Assembly (NCBI GenBank): GCA_023375675.1 | Contig: JALQBC010000010.1 | Location: 310,001 to 374,000 of the forward strand | Reading direction: 5' to 3' | Source of the DNA: Cytospora piceicola | Lineage: Eukaryota > Ascomycota > Sordariomycetes > Diaporthales > Cytosporaceae | Length of the DNA: 64,000 nt | Part shown: positions 11,494 to 21,865 of the stretch, piece after piece | Layout: each line of letters begins with the position of its first letter | Position numbering within the stretch: position 1 is the first letter of the stretch | The notes under the pieces: generated by a model | What the model was told of the DNA's origin: nothing | Databases searched by the model: none | The model's input: the letters and a program-made list of their open reading frames with translations, nothing else | Translations under genes and position numbers: made by a program

Positions 11494-14094
11494 ATGACAC
11501 AGAAACTGAGCACGAGAGAGAGCAATCTCTTTCGCCAGGTCGTCCGCAACTATGAGGATAAACAATACAAGCGCGGCCTCAAGGCTGCCGAGCAGATCCT
11601 CAAGAAGAGCCCCAAGCATGGCGACACAATGGCCATGAAGGCCCTCATCCTCAACGCCCAGGGCAAGACCGAGGAGGCGTTTGCGCTGGGCAAGGAGGCT
11701 TTGACCGTCGACATGAAGTCGCACATATGCTGGCACGTCTACGGACTGCTATACCGGACGAACAAGAATTTCGAGGAGGCTATCAAGGCATACCGCTTCG
11801 CCCTCAAGTTGGAGCCCGACTCCAGCCAGATCCAGCGCGACCTCGCCATCCTCCAGATCCAGATGCGCGACTACCAGGGCTACGTCCAGAGCAGGCTCGC
11901 CATGCTTCAACAGCGCCCACAGCTTAGGCAAAGCTGGACCGGGCTGGCCATCGCTCACCATCTGGCTGGAAACATGACCGAGGCAGAGAACATCCTCAAG
12001 ACGTTCGAAGAGACCCTGAAAACACCACCCCCAAAGTCCGACATCGAGCACGCCGAGGCTGTCATGTACCGAAACATGATCATCGCCGAGACTGGCGACA
12101 TCCAGAGGGCCCTGGACCATCTCGAGTCGGCATGTAAGCAAAACCTGGACCGCCTGTCCTATCTGGAAAGCCGCGCCAAGTACCTGGCCCAGCTCGGGAA
12201 GAAGGAGGAGGCTATCCAGGCCTACCGCACACTACTTGACCGAAACCCCGATCGCACCGAGTACTACGGCTCTCTGATCGCTGTTATGGACATCCCAGAG
12301 GGGGACATCGCCGCTAGGAAGGCGGTATATGATGAATACGTTGAAAAATTCCCCCGTTCCCACGCTGCGCGGCGCCTCTCTATGGACTTCTTGACCGGTA
12401 TGCCGTTCCGTACCCATCTCCGTGCTCGAGGACCGTGAACTAGACTGACCCTGCCCAGGCGATGACTTTAAGGAAGCAGCCAAGGCGTACCTGACGCTTG
12501 TTTTGAACAAGGGCGTGCCGTCTGCCTTTGCTAACCTGAAGCACCTGTATTCCGATGATTTCAAGAAAGCGACCCTACCGAACCTCGTAGAAGAATACCT
12601 CGAGGCTCAGACCAAGGAGCAGGCCAACGGCGACAGCTCCAAGGGCAAGGGCGCCGCTCTCTACTTTTTGGCGCAGCACTACAACTACCACCGCAGTCGT
12701 GACCTCGTCAAGGCTATGGAGTATGTGGAAAAGGCCGTTGAGTTGGACCCGGACAATGTGGACTGCGCCATGACGAAGGCACGGATATGGAAGCACCACG
12801 GCAACCTGCAAAAGGCCTCAGAGGCAATGGACCATGCCCGAGCACTGGACACGAGGGACCGATACATCAACACCAAGGCGGCCAAGTACCAACTACGAAA
12901 CAATGAGACGGAGAAGGCGCTCAAGACGATGGGCATGTTCACCAAGGCCGATACCCCTGGCGGACCCCTGGCGGACCTGCTGGACATGCAGAGTGTCTGG
13001 TTCTTGACCGAGGATGGCGAGGCGCATGCGCGTCTGGGCAACGTCGGACTCGCACTGAAGCGGTTCCACACCATCTACACCATCTTCGACATATGGCAGG
13101 AGGACCAGTTCGACTTCCACAGCTTCTCGCTTCGGAAGGGCATGGTCCGAGCTTACGTCGACATGGTCAGGTGGGAGGACCACCTGCGGGACCACCCGTT
13201 CTACACCCGTGTTGCCATCGATGCTGCCAACGCTTACCTGCGGCTGTACGAGCAGCAGAAGGCTACGGAGCTGAACGGGGCCAACGGCTCCGCGGATGCC
13301 AACGGCGACGACGCGCTGGAGAAGAAGAAGGCGGCCAAGAAGGCAAAGAAGGAGGCTCAGCGACTGGAGCGCGAGGCGGCGGACAATGCGGCCAAGCAGA
13401 ACCCCAACCAGGGACAGAAGGGCAAGCAGGACGCGGAGGCCCTCAAGAAGCAGGACGACGACCCGCTAGGACAGAAGCTCGCAGGGACGGCGGACCCGCT
13501 AGCAGAGGCCATGAAGTTCGTGAGCCCGATGTTGCAGTGCAGCCCCAAGAACATCGAAGCACAGACGACTGCCTTCGAGGTGCTGATCCTGAGGAGTAAG
13601 TTGAGCCCAGTTCCGAGTGTGAGCCGTTCGGGTACTAACGTCTGGCAGAGAAATACGTGCTCGCTCTTCGGTGTGTGAAGGCGGCGCTTGCCCTGGACCC
13701 CGAGAGCCCCAAGGCTCATGAGCAAGCGGTGCGGCTGCGACATGGTCTCAACAAGGACCTCGAGACGCTTTCCCCCAAGGTTGTCGAGGTGATCAACGCG
13801 GAGTTCACGGAGATCCCCGCGTCGGCGGACCTGGCAAAGGTGAACCAGGAGTTCCGGGAGAAGCACAAGAACAGCCCACAACACGTCCTGGCAAGCATCC
13901 GCGCGCAAGACAGACTGGGGGAGGACCGGAGCAAGCTGAGCAAGGACATTGTCGGCCTGCTGGGGGTGGAGGGCGTCCAGCTGGAGGATGCAAGCGATGC
14001 GCAAGAGGTGTTGAAGGGGTGGAACAGCGGGGAGCTGGACGGGTTCAAGAAGGCGGCAGCCCAGAAGTGGTCTGAGTCGTCGACGTTCGCGTAG
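11494..14094 (+). CDS. NAA15: NatA N-terminal acetyltransferase auxiliary subunit, 828 aa
   Basis: Ribosome-anchoring and scaffolding subunit of the NatA complex, partner of the catalytic subunit Naa10, which acetylates protein N termini after Met removal. Exons are 11494-12397, 12459-13595 and 13649-14094, with canonical GTATGC/GTAAGT donors and CAG acceptors and phases that rejoin cleanly. The N terminus (LSTRESNLFRQVVRNYEDKQ, then YKRGLKAAEQIL) is the hallmark start of this family. TPR helices run through the protein, for example SHICWHVYGLLYRTNKNFEE. A Lys/Ala/Glu-rich charged helix lies at about residues 600-650 (EKKKAAKKAKKEAQRLER), as in other members. The length is close to the animal protein (about 866). 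The charged stretch is the only low-complexity part. Confidence 0.94.
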
Positions 14095-15571
14095 GGGGCC
14101 CAAGCTGGACATATCATACTCCCCCGGGCCGGAAGCATCCCCTGTTGTGCATTGCACGTAGTGCTCTGCGTGGGGGGCCCGAAGCAGGACATGGCATGAA
14201 TGAAGCACGTTCGGCTTGACTGACGGACATGAGTGGATAAGGGTAGTAGGTAGTAGTCACAGTGTATGTATGGGTGTATGTAAGTATGTACCTAGGTATG
14301 TATGTATGCACGTATGCATGTATAGCTTAGCAACTGCCATGGACAATGCTTCAAGAGGGGGAAATGGGTCGGCGGAGATAGACACGGGGTAGAGGTAGAG
14401 TGGAAAATCTAAAAATCGAAGCAAAAGGTTATATATGGTGAATGACTTGACTTGACTTGGTTATATTTACCCAGCTGCTGTGTACTCTTGCTGTGCAGTA
14501 GGTACTTTATAGTAAGATACCAAGTACATACGGTGCGTCCGGAAAAGGTACGAATTACGGTACTTGTACTTGTACCATGTAATACGGCAGCCTCGGCTCC
14601 CGACGGCAAGACAAAACCGATTCACATAAAAGCCCCGTCCAATCCCATGGTTTTTGGTCCGAGTCCAACTCAAAACCTGGTCAACTATTGTCGGGGATCC
14701 ATCCGTATTTCGAAGTTGTCCGGTATAAAAACATAGAAGAAAAAACAAGAGGGAAAAGGGTAGAGGAGAAGAGAGAAGACGTTTCTGGTGGGCAAGAGCG
14801 AGAGCAGAGCGGGCGGTCAGTGCGCAGGCGTGGGTCAGCAAAGTTGGACGCACCTCGGTACAATTTAGTATTACTGCTGAATATACCTAGGTATATAAAC
14901 AAAGATAAATAAATACCTAGGTAGATAGGTAACTGTTCTGTTGGTTTGGTCCTTCGTATTCCGGATCGTGTTTGTAAGACCAACAACAGTCAGTCACGAC
15001 CAACGATTGTTAAATATATACATATGCTATATACACATACACATACAGATACATATGCTATATACCTACCTAGGTACCCTATATTATATATCCAGTCCCT
15101 CGTTTGTTTGTTTGCTTGCTTGTTCGTCCGGTCGCTGGATTTGGTCTCTGTTTTTTTCTTCTTTTTTTACCTGTCCTGTTTCTATGCTAAACCCTCGTTA
15201 ATTACTCTCTCTCTCTCTACATTACTCTCTACTACTTATCACCGAAACATCCGCGGTCTCAGACAGTCCCGTCCCGCCGCATACCAGTCCACAGGTATCG
15301 GTTGGTAATTCCCGGAGCCGGACAATTCAGAGAGAGAACTTATCGCGACTTTTGTTGGCCGAGTAATTGCACAGACCATATCGAATAAGCCGACCTCTTC
15401 TGTCATTGTACATACATTCATACATACATACATACACGCATCCGGACAGGCAGATATAACTTACAGAGTACAGAGTACAGAGTACAGAGCAGAACACAGA
15501 GTACCAACCACATACAACCTTGCTTCTTTCCCCCCTCCTCCCCCCCCTCCTCCAGCTTTTGGCTCCTCAAC
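14095..15571. other. intergenic between NAA15 and LCB kinase
   Basis: No gene seen. It includes a TGTATG/TACCTAGG-type run at 14270-14320, ACCTAGGTA palindromes near 14885, 14913 and 15067, a CT run at 15207-15220, and a CAGAGTA tandem at about 15463-15490. The last 70 bases before the kinase start are C/T-rich, typical of a fungal leader. Confidence 0.5.
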
Positions 15572-15848
15572 ATGCCGCAACAACAACAGGAACAACAGCC
15601 TGCCCACGGAGTTGCGACCGAACCTTCGCCTTCCAGTAACACGCTCGACCTCGGCCGCCACATATCTCTGACCATAGAGGACGATTCCCTCTCTATAAAA
15701 GGTACTTTTTGCCCGCCCCTTTGCGAAACCCCAAGCACAGCTCGCGGTTGGGTCGACTGACGGACGGGCTCTGGTTGCGCAGGTGGTAATGCGAACGCCA
15801 ACAGCAACAAGAACAGGAATACCGGCTTCTGCGGCTTTGGCTCGTCAG

Positions 15849-15879
<31 letters not shown>

Positions 15880-17611
15880 ACTATATACATACATATATAC
15901 ACACATATATACACACATATATAATATGTATATGTATACATACACACATTCACATGTTCCCTACCGCTTGCTGACCTTTTCTGTGCCCATGAACCAGGCT
16001 CTGCGCAATCTCCCACGACAGTTTCCATCCCTCTCTACAACGTGCTCTGGGCCGAGCTATCCGAAGACCAACATACTCTGATCATCGACTACGCCGAGGA
16101 TGTCTCCAAGACGCGCCGCCGCGCTGCGAAACTGTCCTTCCTAGCCACCGCTGCCGTGACGGCGAACCCCTCACCCGAAGACGCACAACATGCCTACCCA
16201 CCGCCCGGCACGATCGCAGCATGGATAGAGCACCTGATGGACCGGTCCTACGGCCCAGCATCGCGTCGAAAACGCGCCTACGTCCTCGTCAACCCCCACG
16301 CCGGGCCGGGCGGCGCAGTCAAGATCTGGGAGGAACAGGTCAGGCCCATCTTCGAGGCCGCGCGCATGCCCATGACCATCTACCAGACCACCTTCTCGGG
16401 CGAGGCCGTAGACCTGGCCGAGAAGATGGACATAGACGCCTTCGACATCGTCGTGCCCTGCAGCGGCGACGGGCTCCCCCACGAGGTCTTCAACGGGCTG
16501 GGCAAGCGGCCCGACGCCAGGCGGGCCCTGCAGAAGGTGGCCGTGGCGCACATCCCCTGCGGCAGCGGCAACGCCCTCGCCTGCAACGTCTTCGGCACCC
16601 ACAGGCCCTCCCTGGCCGCCCTGGCCGTGGTCAAGGGCGTCGCCACCCCCATGGACCTCATCAGCATCACCCAGGGCGCCGGCCGGAAGCTGTCCTTCCT
16701 CAGCCAGGCCCTGGGCATCATCGCCGAGGCCGACCTGGCCACCGAGCACCTGCGCTGGATGGGCGAGCACCGCTTCACCTACGGCGTCGCCACGCGCATC
16801 CTCAAGAAGAGGGTCTACCCGTGCGACCTGTACGTCAAGGTCGCCATCGACCACAAGCAGGGCGTGCGGGACCACTACAGGCGGGAGAGGGAGAACAGCT
16901 CCGTCGTGGAGCTGGACCGGATGACCACCTCCACCGGCACGAGGGCGGGGCTGGGCAGCCCCGTGGCGGGCTCGGGGGAGGAGGCGGCGGCGGCGGCGGG
17001 TAACGGACAGGGCGCCGGGCTGCCGCCGTTGAAGTATGGGACTATCAACGACAAGGTGCCCGAGGGGTGGGAGAAAATCGACGCGGACAGGGTGGGCAAT
17101 GTCTACTGCGGAAATGTAAGGCAGCTCCGTCCCCTCCTTTTTTTTTTTTTTTTTTTTTTTTTTGGCATTGATATCTCTTTTCTTTGTACCGTCTGGTCGC
17201 GATGGGATTCATTGACTGACCGGCTCTCTTCTCTTCCTCTAGGTCGCCTACATGGCCCCGGACGTCATCTTCTTCAACGCCGCCTGGATCAACGATGGCT
17301 ACATGGACCTCATCACCGTCGACGGCAACGTGCCCACCTCCAAGGCCCCGGGCCTCATGCTCTCCGTCGGCAACAACTCCTTCTTCGACAACCCGCTCGT
17401 CAACTACCGCAAGGTCTCGGCCTTCCGCATCATCCCCAAGGACCAGGAGGACGGGTACATCAGCATCGACGGCGAGAAGGTCCCCTTCGAGCCCTTCCAG
17501 GCCGAGGTGCACCAGGGCCTGGGCATGGTCATCACCAAGCGCGGGCTGATGGAGGCGCCTGGGCCGAGGAACTGGGACAAGGTGACTACGAGCGAGCGGC
17601 TGCTGGCCTAG
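15572..17611 (+). CDS. sphingoid long-chain-base (sphingosine) kinase, 560 aa
   Basis: Phosphorylates sphingoid bases to their 1-phosphates (yeast Lcb4/Lcb5 type) with ATP, probably at membranes. Exons are 15572-15701, 15783-15848, 15998-17115 and 17243-17611. Diacylglycerol-kinase catalytic motifs appear in order: YVLVNPHAGPGGA (C1), VVPCSGDGLPHEVFNGL with the catalytic Asp of SGDG (C2), AHIPCGSGNALACN (C3), TPMDLISI (substrate-recognition Asp) and the C-terminal DGYISIDGEKVPFEPFQ (C5). A Ser/Gly/Ala-rich insert at about residues 370-400 separates the two lobes. The N-terminal 60 residues are Gln/Asn-rich and variable in the family. Intron 2 carries a CA repeat and intron 3 a run of 26 T. 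The in-frame ATG at 15572 is the first after a pyrimidine-rich leader. Confidence 0.9.
15851..15879. repeat. (AC)n microsatellite in LCB-kinase intron 2
   Basis: About 14 AC dinucleotides start 3 bases after the intron donor and are followed by TATACATA-type sequence. The tract may extend the intron to 149 nt, longer than its neighbours. Confidence 0.95.
17138..17163. repeat. T26 homopolymer in LCB-kinase intron 3
   Basis: Twenty-six consecutive T bases lie about 80 nt before the acceptor. It is too far upstream to be the usual polypyrimidine tract. The exact length may be a sequencing estimate. Confidence 0.9.
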
Positions 17612-18480
17612 GAGCTGCCAGGGGTCGATGTTGTCGTCGGTGAGTGTTTGTCGCAGAGGGCGCGGCATATTCTACTTTGGGTGTGGCAATACTGTTGTAC
17701 GACGATGTGGGCGGAGGATAAGACGGAGTGGGGCCACCCGCAGTGATACCCATATAGAGCAGGAGAGACAGAAGAGCAAGTGAAAGGCTGAGAACAGGAA
17801 GGCCTCGTTGAGGTGGCTTGAAGATACCTTGTTTGTTAGACGTTGAACCCAGCATCGGCTTTTTTTGTTGTGGTTGGTGTATGGTGATGTTTTTGCTTAT
17901 GATTTGGTTTTCCTCTTCTTTGAGTACTATACCTAGGTATTATACCTACAGAACTGTAAATAATCAGGCGCTGGTATACTTTTGTCCATAACAAACCAGA
18001 TCGTAATGTGCACGTTGGGCCGCCCGTTGGATTCTTGATTTGTTCATTTGTTGATCTGATTCATAAGCCACCTTTGAATGCTGTGCGGTGTCCTCAAACT
18101 CTCAAGCGAGGGGTATCACGACCTTTTGGCCTGCGAGCAACCCGTACAAACCCAACCACGAACGCCGAGACCCCCTTTGCGCCTAAAGCACTCTCTCGTC
18201 TGCTTATATGCCTAAGTTACACATCCTGTCCGTGACAAAGAGCCCGGCAGTCACATTGTCCCCGTTTTAGCGCCCACTGCTGTCCATATGCCAGCCAACT
18301 CCACAGAGTCGATTTGGTCTGTAGAGAACCTCTGTGGGTGGAAGAGGGGCGAGGGGCCGATCAAGCAGTCTCTCCCATCCGTGCGTGACCCTTGGGCTGC
18401 GGAAAAGCCGAGCCGGACAGGCTTTGGAAGACGTCAGGACGACGTTTCTCTTGTCCACCCAGCTATCGGACCGGTTCTGC
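17612..18480. other. convergent 3' region between LCB kinase and RRP1
   Basis: Two genes end toward each other here. An ATACCTAGGTAT palindrome lies at 17930-17941. No gene is seen; short frames on both strands look like chance. Confidence 0.5.
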
Positions 18481-19479
18481 TCAGTCCAGGCCACCCCATT
18501 CCTCATCGTCACCACCTTCCCCGTCTGCGGCGTCCTCGCCAGCGCTCTTCCGGTTCGCGGGCAGGCGCTCGTCAGCCAATGACTCCTTGGAACGTATCCG
18601 CACGGCCTTGCTGAGCGTCTTGGTCCGGAGGGTGTTGACGAGGTCGTTGAGGCGCTCAAAGGCCTCGCTCTCGGATAGCGTGTCGTCATCGTCGTCGCTC
18701 TTCTTGCCGTCGTCTTGGCTCTCACCTTCCTGAAGCATACCGGCCTTCTCGGCCTCGTCGACCCAGATATCCAGCGCGTGCAGCTTGAGCCCAACGGGTA
18801 CCGACCTGGGCATCAGCTCGTCCGTCTCCGCCTCGTCTCTCCGCTCCTCGTCCGGTCGGAAGGGCCAGTTGGCGAGGATGGACAGTATCTGGTCGAGCTT
18901 CTTCTTGTCGAACCTCACGGCCGTGGTCGCGGTCTCGCCGTCCGCGGCCCTCTTCTTGGGGCTCTTCGCCTTCTTGGCCTCGCGGACCTGCGTCCACACC
19001 AGGCTGGACCCGAACATCCGTCTTACGAGCAGCAGGAACTTCTCCATGCGTAGTACGTCAATGCCCGTGGTCCACTCCCTCGCCATGGTGGCCCAGAACC
19101 CCGTCAGCCAGGGGATGACAGCGGGCTCGGGGAGGATCCAGATCAGGTCGGCGAGGTCGCGGCACAGGGCCTGCTGCGGGAGCGGGCGGTCGCACATCCA
19201 CAGGGCGAAGAAGAGGCCCTTCCATAGCTTGAGGATGTCGAGGGTCGAGAGCGAGGAGGAGATGTGTTTTGCGGAGAGGAAAGTGCGGAGGGACTCGAGG
19301 GCTGCGGTACGGGTTTTACGGTCTGGGCACGGGGTTAAGTAAGTAAAGAGTCGGAAAAGAGAAGGGTTGCAAAACCTGGGAGGAGACAGGGGAAGAAGGG
19401 GTCAGACGTGGGATGGGCTTTACTAACCGCTTGATGCCAGGTTCTTGATGAACGGCATTGGTTTTGCTTGTGAGGCCAT
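18481..19479 (-). CDS. RRP1: Rrp1/Nop52-family rRNA processing protein, 297 aa
   Basis: Nucleolar protein required for maturation of 27S pre-rRNA into 60S subunit rRNA. Exon 1 is 19479-19428 (MASQAKPMPFIKNLASS plus a split Asp codon) and exon 2 is 19322-18481, joined by a 105-nt intron (GTTAGT...CCCAG). After the join the protein reads DRKTRTAALESLRTFLS, then LWKGLFFALWMCDRPLPQQ and LWILPEP-like helices. This order (FIKNLAS, RKTR, LWKGLFY-type, MCDRP/MSDKP) is the family signature. The C terminus has a short NWPFRPDEE region, an acidic cluster (DDDDDTLSESEAFERL) and an acidic tail. It is not near other ribosome-biogenesis genes. Confidence 0.87.
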
Positions 19480-20051
19480 TTTGTATGAATATCTATGCGC
19501 CCGAGAGGTACAGTGGTGTGTAAAATCAGTAGGTACGCAAAGAGGCAGTATGAAGATGGATATGCGGCGACAAAGGTCTTCTCTGAGGCTGATGCAGGCG
19601 AGTCGCGAAACAACGTTGGACGGGAGAAGCAGAATAAGAACGGCAGAAAAAAGTTTTGGCGGTGAGCCCAACCGAGGCGGGTGGTTCAATTACTTATTCA
19701 CACTAACAGACCACCTGTTCATATATCATTAAAACCACCCTCCTGAGCCAGTCTCGTCGAGGTCAATTGATTCTTGCCGGACTTTCCTCTGATCACTCTT
19801 CCCTCTCTACCTCCTGTGACAAGTAGGAGCAGTAGGATCGCAAAGAGCAAAGACAGAATTCATTGTAGAGAATCTGCTTCATCTTGAATACGAATTATGT
19901 ACAGTAAGTGAGGAGGAGTACACCAATCACCCAGTGCGCATTCTCCGTTGCCAGCAAACTCTCAACATTTTGTTGTCCTTGACCGGTCCAAACACTTCTG
20001 ATTCCCCATCAAACGTAAGTCAAGCCATCCACGGATCAAATCGTGCTCGGC
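19480..20051. other. intergenic, promoter side of RRP1
   Basis: About 570 bp between RRP1 and the next minus-strand gene. It holds the RRP1 upstream region and the 3' end of the small gene to the right. Nothing else is recognised. Confidence 0.5.
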
Positions 20052-20518
20052 TCAGAGTCCAAGTCGCAGCAGGCTCTCGTGAAGGAGCTGGTCGCCAGCT
20101 TCCATAAGCAATCCGCCGACGGCCCGAAAACCATCCCACATGATGACACCGAAGCCAACCACAGCGGAACCGTAGAAGGCAGTCGCGATGGTGACATCCT
20201 TCCAGCCGTACGCAGGACGCTGCGGGCCAAAGCTTCGGCAGGACTGGGTCTGGGGGCGAGGGATCGCGCCAGGGACGGGCATAGGAGGGAAGCGGACGTT
20301 GAGCAGGTCAGAGGCGTGGTCGGAAAGGTGGTTGGGGTTGGGACCATCGATGTACTGGAGGTCCTTGAAGGTCTCCTGAGCCTGAAGGTTGAGAGGAAGA
20401 CCAGTTAGTGAAGGCGTCTTCGATCCTGTCGGTAGCAAGAGTGTCGTGTGTTACTTACTGTTGGCTCGGTCGCGTCGCTGTGGCGGTAGAAACCGCGGCT
20501 GCCGTTGTCGCGCGCCAT
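20052..20518 (-). CDS. conserved-looking small protein with one predicted membrane span, 129 aa, unknown
   Basis: Exons 20518-20459 (MARDNGSRGFYRHSDATEPT) and 20381-20052 are joined by a 77-nt intron (GTAAGT...TTCAG). After a polar N terminus comes AQETFKDLQYIDGPNPNHLSD, a Pro-rich stretch (RFPPMPVPGAIPRP), then a single hydrophobic segment near residues 90-108 (IATAFYGSAVVGFGVIMWDGF) and an amphipathic tail. There is no signal peptide. Compact size, one membrane span and a short basic start would suit a small mitochondrial inner-membrane protein, for example a respiratory-complex accessory or assembly factor, but this is inference and I do not recognise the family. The good splice sites and uninterrupted frame argue it is real. 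A plus-strand frame over the same bases is a shadow. Confidence 0.6.
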
Positions 20519-21865
20519 TGTTTCGCAGTGCTTGATGTTGAAGTGGTAGGCTGCTTCGTGATGTTTGGTTTACTGTTGGGAGAGTTGTGTAGGTGTGTGT
20601 AAGTAAGTGTGTTTGTGTGTGTTTGTGCGGCCGAATGTTCCAAGATTTTGCTGTTTGATGCCAAAACCGTGAAGGGTTGCAGGTGCCACTTGGAAGCTCC
20701 GGCATGGAACAGCCAGAAGTCTGAACTGGGCGAACCTGGACTGAAGTAGACAGATGAGAAGGCTCCTGTAAGCTTCAGTTCTTAGGCTGCATTGCAAGTA
20801 TCACTCGTTGTATACTGATCATTACCATGCCCAGGCAGGCAGGTATACATCGCCATCTGCTGCTTACACACTCATGAACACTAACTATACCATCAGTACA
20901 GCGTCCTGGTTTCATAACTGAGGCCCCAGAATCCTATGTCCTTGGCTCTGTTATGAGATGCAACGGCCACCAAGTCTACAGCAATGTCAGCATTAGTTTC
21001 AGCATCGTTATCCTGAGGATCCATCTATCTCATGCTTCAGGTCCGAGTCCCAGATCAGCATTCAGGGGTCCAACACAACCTTGAGAGGTAGCTCGAGGGG
21101 AAGAAAACTATACCTGGACAGGTAGATCGATCATCTGCAGGAATATATCCATCTCAGTTCCACTGACACAATTCCTCCTTCTCTTCTTTTCCTGTCACAC
21201 GCCTTTCCCTTCGACTTCCCTGTTTTAGTATAAGGTTCATGAGCAAAAGTCGAATGCCACCCACGGTCATGCCATCGATTACGATACTGTACTCAGTAAT
21301 AGGTAAGCCCACGTTTTGTGATGTTCTTTGTCCAGGGCCACCTACGGTACGTCAAGTCAATATATTTGAATCATGACTCCTCTGTGACTCTCTCTACGTC
21401 GACTGCGAGCCATTGCTACCAGCCATGCCCCTTTGCTGACGATATATCACATGAGGCCCTTTCCCCCAGCACAACATCAGCACAATTCATAAGGCGGGAC
21501 AGGTAAAGTGTTAATCCATCCATTTTAGTCGGTATGCTGATTCCGATCAGAAAAATGCAACGCAATCCGTGGGGCTTTCCTCATCATATCTGCACAGCGG
21601 TATCAAAGTTCATCAATCCATGACCCTACCCTTCAATAGCAAAACAAAAATCACACGCCTCCAACAGTTTTCGCAAAAGCAACGAGAAGGGTTTTCCGTC
21701 CGGGCCTATCCATAACACCGTCAACATTTCTCCTAGTCAAGTCGATGTATCCTTTGCTGTCCGCAACATGCGAAACTCCCTCTCCACACACACACGCTCG
21801 TTTGGGCTGTGGCGTGGAGGGCTCCAGAGCTTCAGTCACACAAGTGTCAAGTCACCGGAACCACT
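20519..21865. other. intergenic, nothing recognised
   Basis: About 1.35 kb of roughly balanced composition. A GTGTGTGTAAG-type run lies at 20590-20625, probably in the leader of the small gene to the left. No coding frame shows family resemblance. Confidence 0.45.

Noticed and set aside
16171..16875. Long minus-strand frame over the LCB kinase, and similar shadows over NAA15, RPT5, TRP4 and TRL1
   Set aside because: They are antisense readings of GC-rich coding DNA; the opposite strand carries clear family motifs.
20043..20408. Plus-strand 121-codon frame over the small membrane-protein gene
   Set aside because: The minus strand has canonical splice sites, a coherent start and a membrane span, while this frame is low-complexity charged sequence.
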